In this document: one piece after another, positions 1 to 12,000 of the stretch
Layout of the letters: each line of letters starts with the position of its first letter
Position numbering within the stretch: the stretch's first letter is position 1
Assembly (NCBI GenBank): GCA_022494885.1
Contig: JAGVSM010004267.1
Span: forward strand, 45,142-109,141
Direction: 5' to 3'
DNA length: 64,000 nt
Source: Micrasema longulum
Lineage: Eukaryota; Arthropoda; Insecta; Trichoptera; Brachycentridae
Made by a program: the position numbers and the translations under genes
Notes under the pieces: generated by a model
What the model saw: the letters and a program-made list of their open reading frames with translations, nothing else
What the model was told of the DNA's origin: nothing
The model's database searches: none

Positions 1-97
1 GGCGATGCCTAAAGCCTTCCAGCACGCGGGCATAGTTGTAGGCACCGTCGGCACACTCGTCATCGGCTTCGTCTGCACCTACTGCGTCCACGTCCTG
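1..97 (+). CDS. SLC36 transporter exon A (5' truncated by window)
   Basis: The frame opens at base 2 and reads AMPKAFQHAGIVVGTVGTLV then IGFVCTYCVHVL, a hydrophobic helix of the PAT family. The exon ends after CTG at 97, followed by the consensus donor GTGAGT at 98. The exon begins upstream of the window. Confidence 0.9.
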
Positions 98-3000
98 GTG
101 AGTATGCGTATTGCTATCGCCATTTTGTCGATTCTCCTTTATTATAGTAACTGACGGAATCATAACAAATTGCTGACAAAAACAAACGCCTAAAAACGTG
201 TTTACGCCTAGTGATTCGAGGCCGAATTCGAGGACCGACAATGAAATAATCACATGTACCTTCGCGGTTACCGCTAGCGACCTTCTTCGTTAACAAACGA
301 GTACCTACCCATGTTCCGCTGTCGCTTTTGTGTTCCTCTCGCAAAAATGCAAATGGTGCGAACAACGACGACTGACGATCGGCCACTCACCTGCTGGCTG
401 ACGTAGGTACTAGGTGTGCGAGTTGGTGCGGCGCGGTGTCACTATGGTGATCCTATATGTATACATTATAATATCATCATTATTGCTGAAAACAAACAGG
501 TTTGAGGCTGGCCGAAAGGTTGTTTTTTGTTCACCCAATAAGTGAAATCGTCTCGCGTACAGATTGCACGAAAGATTGGACCTTGTAATCGGAAGACGAA
601 CATAAATAATATTGTATTCTTAAACCAAACTGCTTTTGAGTTTTTATGGTTCATAAGTACGAGTAGAACTCCGTTGCTGTTTACAAGAAATTAGCATTTA
701 ATTTAAATTAAAATCCCAAGTAATGTCACGTAGTATAAATAGCTTTAAAGTAAATATATTTATATAAAACTATAAATTATAACTCCTAAACAATTCAACC
801 TTATTCAGAAGAGAAGTTCTGTTAAAAATAAAAAATCTCTTGATAAATATCAGGATTTACTTTTAACAAATTGTTTTACTTCTTTCGATAATTTTTTTTC
901 AGTTTTTTTATATAATTAAAATAAGTTCCATTGCTGGAATTTATTTTGCCTTTAAATATTCGTTTAGTTCTAACGTCATATTACGTTACAATTCGGTTTT
1001 ATAAAGTTTGCAAGTAATATAACTAAATAAATACTTTGTTACATGTAAATACATATGTTAACATAAATGAAAAACATCATGAATTTGTTTGGTGCATGTT
1101 CTTAAAATATAATTATATAGAGATAGGAGGTGTAAGTGTAATCGGCTGTTTAAAAAAATATATTATTAAAGTGTCGCATGAACAAAATAAGTTCTTTATG
1201 AATAAATGCTTCAATGAGGAACTTCAGTCCTCCGGGAAGTTGGGTACAGTAATTGTTTTCTTGCGCGCGGTAAAAATTAGAGCATTACATTTTAATGCAA
1301 AGTTTCCTGAAAATATACGAAAAAAAAAAATTTTTTTAATAAAATCAGTCTTCTTTTCACGACATCACTGATTCATATGAATCAACCAATCACAAAAGAG
1401 TTATGGAAGATTTCCAGTTTGCTTACCGTGAATGGACCAATAGGCAGAACCGATCGAGAATAAGCGGAAGAGAACCTTTGACGTCACTCGCGGAGATATT
1501 TCAGAAATACGAAACTTAAAAAAATCGTAGCGCTGATAAAACAATGCAATTATTGTCTTATTTTAATATTAACATTTTTTTTTTAAATCACTGAAATTTC
1601 TCATTGACAGACGCCGTGTCGCAGTTGGTCAGACGGCGAACTGTGAAACTGTCGTCGCGGGTTCGATTCTCGCCAGTTGTAATAAAAAAATTCAAAAATA
1701 TTTTTTTTTTTATTTGAAAATTTATTTATAAACCCTTACGGATTATAACATTCATTTTACATAAAATAATATATACATTTTTCATTTATACTCTGTTGTT
1801 CAAAATAATATTTTTTACATCTTTTGTAACGTTTGTCTGAGTCTTTTGTTTAGTTTTGTCTGGTAGTTTATTGTATAATTTCAGTCCCTGGTTCATTAGT
1901 CTTGATTGTCCTTGTCTTGTTTTAGAAAGTTGTATATGGTATTTGTCTGATATTCTCGTATTATGTCCATGTTGACTACATTTTTTTATTAGTTTTAGTT
2001 CTTCGTCTACAATTACATTAGTGGCTAATTTATGGATAAATTTTAATGATTCTAGTTGAAAGAGTTCAGTTATATTTAATTGCTTAGTTTGTTTAAAAAG
2101 TTCTCTAGTTGCAGTTAAATATTATTTATTATTGTTATTATTATTTTATTTGATAATTTTTCTCAATTGACATGGATGTTGTGATGTATTTTTTATTACC
2201 TCCTTCCATATTCCCTCAATCCTACCTGCTTACCAGCCTCTAAAAATAGAGGTTTATCGGGTTATTCCTTTTTTTATAATGCGTAGCTAATTCATTTACA
2301 TATTTGAAATAATATCAAACACTTTATTTTAAGATGACAAGTAAGTAATAATACTTAATTATAATAAGCTGAGTTAAGAGTGTTGTGTGTGAGTGTCTAT
2401 CCGATGGAGGGACGCGAACATCCTCCTTCCGCGTGAGTTGCGTTCTCGATGCGGAAATAACGCGCTGTTATGACGCAGGTGACGATATCCCGTGACGTGT
2501 GCAAGCTGGCGAAGGTACCGTCCATGGACTTTGCGGACACTTGCGGCGCTGCCTTCCGCTTCGGACCCAAACCGCTGCGGGACTGGGAAGGTTTTGTGAG
2601 GTGAGTCAACCAACCGCTTTTCGATATTTTAATATTTTTTCATAGCGGAGTTCGAACCTCGGATGTCTGATTAATGAGCCCGTGACACTAGCCACAAGAC
2701 CACAACCCGTTTCTTACCGTTTTTGTTAAAAATTATTGTTTCTATTAGTCCCTCAACACAAAATAACTCTAATTTAAATACGAACATTTTCTTTCATGAT
2801 TTTATTTGCACCGCAGAACTACTCAATTATGTCACCGATATTAGATCCACCAACCCATATTTGAGATGAATAATAATGAAAAATAAAGTAGCTCGGCTGA
2901 CTTGAAACAATCACAATTTAGATAAAAGTTTTAAATAAAGTTTATATCCCTTGACGTGATTTTTACAAAAATGGCGCAATCCAACATTTTCATAATAAAC

Positions 3001-6000
3001 TATTCATGATCCGTTAACACGGACTAAAAGCATACGGGCATGAAGACAAACGATGAAGATCAAAAATATTATCTCGGAGAACAAGCGAAATCACACGACT
3101 ATGTATCAAAACGTAAAGCATTATTTGAATCGCACTTATACGAGTACTCGCCTCGATAACTTTCTAACATATTGTAGAAATCCTGCGCACTGGGTTAAAA
3201 ATATTTGATCAACCATCGGATAAATACCCGTTATTTTCCACCCAAAATATTACATAACATATTTGCATTCTATTTTTATAATAATTATACTTTAAATATT
3301 TACTTGTTTTAACACTTAAATGAATATTATGTAACTTTAAAACAGTACAGGAAACTGACTTAATACAGGAAACTCCGATCTATTCGGGACCAGATACAAA
3401 CCACATACTTATGTCAACAAAATTGTTTGCATTAAATTCATTTGAAATTGCGGAGCTGAATTTTAAAAATACATAAACCGTATTGTATTCGTTTATATAA
3501 TGTTTCTTTATGAAATTTTATTAAATTCTCTGCATAAAAATAATAATAATCGTACATCACACCCAGTAGTACATGGGAAACTGCATTGGTACTCCACTTT
3601 TAGCGTATCTGAATCAATGTAAGAACACGGAAGGTAAAGTGATAAGACTTACGCTTCAGGTCCACAGACAAAATGTTGCAGCATGAAAATAATTGACGAT
3701 TTAAAATTGCATATAACCGCACATGCTTTTATAATATATAAATATTTCATTTATAAATTATAAAAGCATGGGCATTATGTAAACAAACATAAATGTTATT
3801 TTTATCTCACGCTTGTTTGAAATTTTTTTCATATTTATTTTCAATGCTTATTTTTAGTTAAAACAATTAAGAAACATGTTTTTTTTTTTTTATTACAATA
3901 TATATATTCTAATATAAAAACCGCACTATGTCTATCCATATAACTTAATAAGAACCAACCGAAACCAATTTCTTACCGAATTTTTAAAATTATTCATCCT
4001 CACATTGTGAAAATGTGTTAATATCTACAAATAAATAATCAAGTGTCGCAAGTTGATAACTGAAAACGAGGCTATAAACATTTAAGTAAGTGCTGGTAAT
4101 GTGTAGATTTAAAAACAATTACAAGGTATGTGGAAAATTTCTATGTCTGTAATTGCAGTACAAGTATTTAGGGTTTCCGTATACCGACTAGGTACCGACT
4201 ACCGACTACCGACTACCGACTACCGACATCGCCACCGGCGCGCTCGGCTGCGGCTACTTTATTCTAGATACGCTACGCGCCGCGCCGCACAGTGTTTTGT
4301 TTCATTCGAGCTAGACGCTAGAATTCACTTTTGAATACTTGAACGATGACGTCATGGAGGTATTCCCAGGTAATTAGCGCGGCAAAATCATGCCTAATTT
4401 TTATAACTCATACAAGCGTTGACTTCTATAAGTTGCACCTATGTGCATCCAAAAGTATACATATTAATTGTGATCACAATTTGCTTTTAAATTCTTTCAC
4501 AATCACGCTACGATCAAGATTGTATTTTATGTGTTTGTTTTCGTTTCCGAAAAAAAATTAAGGTTTCTTTTGAAGTTATGTACTATAATTTTTCTCACAA
4601 TTAATTCAAATCATGCTAAGTGCTCCTGTTAAAAGAGTTACATTACATTACATTAAATAATCTTATGGTCACTGAAAATACAAAACAAAAACTACGAGAA
4701 AGATTTTTTAAAACGCAAAGACATCTTTTGAATTATTTTGTAAATGTTGTGAAAAAATATTATAAGCATCTACATGCATAAATAGACCACAACGTGTTAC
4801 ACCATATATTTAAAAAAATAAAAAATAAGGATTAAACTGCCTACTTTCCCGTTTTACGAGAGTAAATAAAATTACGTTTTAAATAAATAAAATATAAAAA
4901 ATAAATTCAATAAAAATATGGCCATATTTGCCCTGCTTCCAGATTTAAAAACAAATAATAAATTTACTAAATGTTATTTAATATTTGTATATAACCACTT
5001 ACCGACTTTTCAATGTCTACCGGTTTCGAGACGTACCCGTCTCTTTGTCAGGACATCAATTAAACCAACATGTAAACAAACATGCAAAACCCACTATCCT
5101 TCACCATAGTGTTGCACAAAAATATAAAACCAACACGAAATGCATTTTAATAAGCACATGCACTGATAAGGACAAACATACACTCATTAAATTATTTATT
5201 TATTTATTAACGGACATTGTCCATGTAGACAATTTATAAGGTTTAAATATTACAATAAAAGAATAGTTTAAAATAATAAAAAAAAAAAAGCATTGACAAA
5301 CATAAGGGACATCAAGACAAGATCTGGACTATTTATTTAGTGCTCGTTTAAATCGTTGTAAACTTAAACCAAAAAAGTCCAGATCTTGTCTTGAGTTAAC
5401 AATACGACAAAGACGGGTCATTGGAGAATTTAGGCCATAGTTTGTTCTATGCTGATCGATGAACAGTAGTTCATTGTTTCTCAATCTACGAGTCGGAATA
5501 TTGAATTTTACTTGTCCCAGAAAATTATGAAAATATTATCTTGTTTGAGAATTAATGAAAAAAGTAGAGGGGATGGGGGGAGGGGATAAGCTTAATAAGT
5601 TTTATAGGGTGACCATTACAGTGGAACATCTTATAAAGGACTATATTGGAAGTTTGTTTGATTATTGATTATAGAAACATTATTTTTTAAAGCTTTCCAA
5701 ATGTGAAATATTTCCATATTATTTACTTTTTACCCTTTATTATTTGTATGTAAGATTTTAACTCCAGTATTTTTATTAGAGTCATGATTTAAATTGATTA
5801 GGTGATTTTTAAATTCAGAGAAACTATCATTGTGAAGACACCTCATATGTTGTTTAAAACGAATATCAAAATTTCTTGATGTTCTTTCAACGTAAACTGA
5901 AGGACAAGAATTGCATTTTAATTGGTAAACACCTGAATAATTTAATAAACTACTTTTATCTTTATCACTAAGCAATAATTTACCAGTATTGTTATTTGTT

Positions 6001-9000
6001 TAAAAAGCAGGTTTGATATTATTTGGTAAAATTTTGGATACATTTGTGGATATAGTAATTACAAATTTCAAAAAATCACTATGTAAAGCGCCCTTGAGGT
6101 ATTTTGTTACGAAAATGGCGCTTTATAAGTTATCCATAATAATAATAATAAAGAGTCTATCCTCGAGGTTGTGTTTTGGGACCACTTTTGTGGAATTTAT
6201 TGTTCGATGATTTTCTCGAACTTCCCATTCCTTCATCGTGTATGATTAAGGCTTGTGCCGATGATGGATGTATTTCAATTGAAAGCCATAGCCGCAAATC
6301 TCTGGAGGATGACGCAGCCAATGCATTAAATAAAATATGCAATAGGGGTATTCGAAACATATTAAGTTTTGCTCTCCATTAAAATGCAATCGTGTGTGTC
6401 TTTCTTCTATCAGATTCCTGGGCACTTCTATTTCAGCTTCAAATTTGGTGTCAAACCTTGGTAAAATGCTTGAAAAAAAATTGTCTTATACTTTCTATGC
6501 TAGTAAAGCTGAGAGTTCGGAAAAGATAGCTTTCCAAAAAGTTGCACGCTTAGCCAGAGCTAGCTGAGGGTTGTCTTTTGAAACTTCAACGACTTATTAT
6601 AAATCCATTTTCATAGATAAATCATAAGATAAATCATCGTTTGCTTTGCAGCTGGCTGTTGGGTAAATTATTGGTAAATTAAATGTTACGTATTGTCCAG
6701 GGAGTCTAATGTCTCTGGGTACGAACTGAACCAATATTTTGTGCCGTTCTTTCGCATCAAAGAGAAGTTGTGTTACTAACCCTTGTTGCAATTATCGAAC
6801 GTAGTAGCCACGTACTAACAATACTTCCTACTATGACTTAATGAAATAGATGTAGTTAATAGCTTTTAAATAAGCGGTGCTACATGCAATCATATGAGAT
6901 TTTTTTCGTCGACTTATACGAAAGGCTTATTATTATCTAATTTTAAGTTATTAAATTCATAAAACTATCATAATAGACATAGGACATAGTTAAGTAAATA
7001 CAGTTTTTGCTACCATTCGTGTATGCAATATTAAGAATGAATGACAATATTTGATAAAAGCTCTCCATATAATAATCCAAACACATAGTAAAAGGGGCAG
7101 TGAAAGTAGAAGTGTTAAATTATAAATAGTGAAAACATATTGTTTTTATTATGTAGCAATCTATTTTTAATAATCTTGAACTGTTAGTTGTCACGTAGTC
7201 TTTTTTTTCGTTGGCAACACTTTACCACATAGGTGGCGCAAAATTGAAATATAAAAAAATAATAAATGAATACCTTGACAATTCCACTTCAAACATTTTG
7301 AGATCTTACTTGAAATAAAGTAACATAACAATTGCATTTAAAGCGTATTTCATATTACCGTTGAAAAAACCGTTAAAATTGTCTGAAATTTATTAATGAT
7401 CAGAAGTTATAGAGATAAATATAAACAATATATCCGCTGATCAAAGTCGCCTTACGATTTAAATGTCACCCCATTTTACGGTCGCCATTTATTTCAAAGT
7501 TGGCTAGAGAGGGGGAAAAATCATAGACAATAATACGGGATGTTTCAGTTACTATTCGGTACTACCAACATTTAAAACAAATGCACGGTTTGTTGTGTAC
7601 TGTTGGGTGGATTTGGATGGTTGAATTTATTACCAACTGAACAAAATAGCTTTTTCAAGATGTTAAAAATAGTAAACGAAATTTATGAATAATATTATTG
7701 ATTATTAGAGCTTTTATAAACACTGAAAGAGCTTTTGAGAAATCTTTTATATGTACAATATGTTAAATCCGATATTCCTCCCGGGTTACCTTATTTATGT
7801 TCATGTACTCGTACAAATATGCATACAAACAACTGATTTGTGGAAAAATCAAGAAAAATTTAATGGTAATCCCATATTTTTAATGTGTGTATTTATTACT
7901 TAAAATAAATTATTGTAGAATTTCTAATTACCATATACTGCATATACAAACTTACAAATACTATATAGTATTGGGAATATACAAGTCAGGAGAGAAACTG
8001 AAGATAATAATAAATATGGATAACTTATATAGCGCCATTTTCGTACTATAATACCTCAAGGGCGCTTTACAAAGTGATTAAATAAAGATATAAATTTAAT
8101 TTTAACTTTAACTTTTTAATTTAAGAAAAATAATGTACTTTTTCATACTACTTTTTCACCATATGCTAAGAATTTATTCAAATGATTCAGAGAACAACTG
8201 GATTTTAAGTTTCTTCCGAAACATCACTTCACTCTCACAGATTTGGATTTCTGCTGGGAGAGCATTCCATGCCATAGGGCCTGCGACCGCAAATACACGA
8301 TCGCCGAATTTAGTGCGCTGTTTGCGTAGAGGTATAATAACTTTTCCTTTCGACGTAGATGTAGCTGATCTAAGCGTAAGACGTCTGTCAGCTAGTTCAT
8401 CTGGAATGCAGAGCTCCCTTAGATATTCTGGAGCAGAGTTGTGCAGTGACTTATACATAAGCCAACAGAGTTTGTATTCCATCCTCTGTGGAAAACGTAG
8501 CCAGTGCAATTCCCGAAGTAGTGGAGGGATATGACTGAATTTAAAGATTCCAAAAATAAGTCTCGCTGCGGCATTTAATACAGCCTGTAAGCGAGTGATA
8601 GATGATAGGACGCTGAAAATAATTATAACCACAGTAATATAAATTCACATATAAAGAAAAAAATATTTGTAAAATTTTACTTAATATTATTGGGAATAAT
8701 ATAATGAAACGATATTCTCGTAATATCAAATGTTAGTAAATATAAGTATAAAACCACTTACCGACTTTTTTAGTCTACCGGTTTTGAGACGAACCCGTCT
8801 CTTTGTCAGGATACTCACTACACCAACATGCAATTACTAAAATACACCTCCACCTTCACCATCTCCATAGTACATCCTTTTGCTCCTCCAAAATGTACTG
8901 TTTGTATTTGGCTTTTTTTTAATTTACATGTATATACTGCTTGCGATTTGCTAAGTATGATTTTAGTAGTTTTTATATTCTTGAAATTTTACTCCAATAT

Positions 9001-12000
9001 CTTTTCTTCTCATCATGGTCTCAACATGTACCGTATTGAAGGCTTTTTTAAAATCTAAAATTAATCCTGTGATTGGAATCCCAATATTTGTTTTAATATA
9101 AATTATCAACTTTACTAAGGCGGTTCCAGTTCCTTTTTTTTCCTGAAGGTCGTGTTGATTAAAATATAGTATTTTAAGTCGTGTTGATTGAGAGATAGAA
9201 ATAATATAAAAACAACAATGAGAATCGAAAGCAATTCGGCGCCTCCTGGAAACGACAAAAGCCGGCTAATCCTTTAGCCACCAACCAAATCCGAAAAAAA
9301 GCCCTCTTAAGGGCTATTCACGACGATCTCAATAAATATTGAGGGACTTAGCCAGGACAAGGAGGGTATCCTCTCCAACTTATGTTAAAATGCTGGCATA
9401 CTGATTGGACAAAAAACCTATACAAGGCATGAGGTTTGTGCTGGAAAAACCACATTCCAAGTACGGTAGCGCAATATTCGTTAACCCTAAAATTGAAATC
9501 CAATCGGTAACCCACACGAAGAAAAATAACATTGAGATTTTATCAATGCTACATGCCAACTGCCTCTATATATATATATATATTTGGATAATTTATATAC
9601 CGCCATTTTTGTGAAAATCACCTCAAAGGCGCTGGTTTTAGATATTACATAGAGCCTGTGTACAAACCTGCAGGCACTAATTTTAAGTTCACAAAGACAG
9701 ATAATTTCAACATGCATAACAAAAGAATTGTAATGGGTGATTTCAATTGCCACAATGAGTCGTGGTGATACGAGGAGACCGACGAGAATGGACCAAAGTT
9801 GGAGGAGTGAGCGGAGACGTAAAAATTCAACCTCACCATTCAAAACTGCCGGCGTTTTTCAACAGCGCACGGTGGAGAAAGAAATATAATCCCGATAACA
9901 TTTTCGCGACAAACAAGCTAATGCCACAATATTCCAAGAAAGTAGAGAATCCTATTTCAAAGACACAGCACCTTTCTATAACATGCAGAGTCATCCTAAT
10001 TATTCAACCTGCTAGAGTTCCTTTCAAAAGACGCTTGAACCTTAAAAAAACTAGGTGGACTAGCTTTAGCCAGGCATTGGATGACGCTGTCTCTGAAATT
10101 CCAAGACTTACCCGATGATGACAACCTTCTCGGATGCCACACTGCAGGCGTGAGAGACGCTGATGAAGACCGTCTCGGATTTCAGGACAGACAAATGGTG
10201 CAACCTAATTGAAGGTCTTGATATGAACCAAAACAATAGAAGAGTATGAAAGGTTGTCAAGACCCTAAGCAATGACCCAAACTACTTCTCAACGGTAAAA
10301 CTAATGGAAAAATTAGAATAACATCTATCACCCGCCTGAACGCGACAATGATTTATTAAAGGTGCCCTTCTTCCATACTGAACTGATGTATTGTGTATCA
10401 ATTAACAGCCCGAAAAAAAACAAAGCACCTAGATTGGATGAAATAAGAATCAAACAGATCAAATATTTTGGAGCGCAAACCATGGGATGGGTCCTTAAAC
10501 TAATGAATACATAATAAGAAAAATAATACCAAATCTCTGGAGAAAAGCACAAACTGGACAGCTCAAACCAGAAAAGGAACCTAACGACCCGAAGAACTAC
10601 AGACCTATATCTTTTGTATATCAACTGAGCAAAATCTTTGAACGCCTAATTCTGAATCGGGTCTCAGACCATATTGACCGCCAAATGATAAGAGAGCAGG
10701 CAGATTTCTGACCCGGAAGATTATGTACTGGTCAGGTGCTCAACTTGGTACAGCACATTGAAAACGGGTTTGAGAGGAAAAAGATAACGGGAGTGGCGTT
10801 TGTGGATCTCATGGCTGCATACGATACGGTGAACCATACCAAACTAGTAAATAAGATATATAATATGTTGTAAAGGACTTCAAACTATATACATATTCCA
10901 CATTTTTTTAAATAATAGACGATTTTATGTAACGCTTCAGGACAAGGACAGTCGATGGAGATCCCAAAAGAATGGACTACCACAGGCAAGCGTTCTGGTT
11001 CCAATCCTATATAACATATATACTAACGATCAACCCATACCAGAGGAGACTAGGCAATTCATCTACGCTGATGACACAGCAGTATCTGCTGAAGAGGACT
11101 TTTTCCAGCTGGTGGAAGAAAGATTTTCCCAAATTCTTGACATACTTGGGGAATACTATAAAAAAAATATGTTAAACCCAAATCCAAAGAAAACTCAACT
11201 CTGTGCCTTCCACCTAAAAAATAAGCAGGCGAGAAGAGAACTGGAAATCACATGGAAATGGGAGAGATTCGAGCACTGCTAAACACCTAAATATTTTGGT
11301 GTAACTCTGGATAGGACGCTTTCCTATAAGCAGCACTGCACCGATACTAAACAGAAAGTCTCTGCAAGGAATAAAATATAGCGAAAGCTCACCGGTTCAT
11401 TCTGAGAACATCTCCACACGTACTCTGCACTTCTGCCTCGAGTTTGTGTGTCTCCGCAACAGAGTACGCTTGTCCCGTTTGGCAAAAATCAGCACACGCT
11501 AAACAAGTGGATATTGCTGTAAATGACATGGCGCGATTGGTGTCTGGCTGTCTTAAGCCCACGCCGGTGCACAAACTTTATCATATTATATGAATCGCTC
11601 CACTTAGCATTAGGAGAAACGTAGCAGCAGACACAGAGAGACACAAACAGACCCTTGACCCTAGACACCTCTTTTGCGACCATTAAATGAGTTTTCCGAG
11701 ACTGAAATCCAAAAAAAAAATCCTTTAAGTCACAACTGACTTAAAAACCTCTGCAGAAAAACGCAGAGAGGGTCTATGGAGAGGAGAACTCGGTGATATG
11801 CTCTAGATAATGCCATCTGAAAGCACAAACACCGCCCTCAATTTGGACTTCCCTACGTAGAAAATTCTCAATAGACTAAGGGTAAGGGTATTTAGGTGCA
11901 AATACAATCAACGGAGGTGGGGTTTTCTGGAGGAAGATGACATGAACTGCAATTGTAGAGAGGTGCAGAATGATCCTCATCTACTGCGATGTCCACAAAT

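Noticed and set aside
9487..9843. 118-codon minus-strand frame
   Set aside because: It overlaps plus-strand Jockey endonuclease motifs and has no recognisable content.
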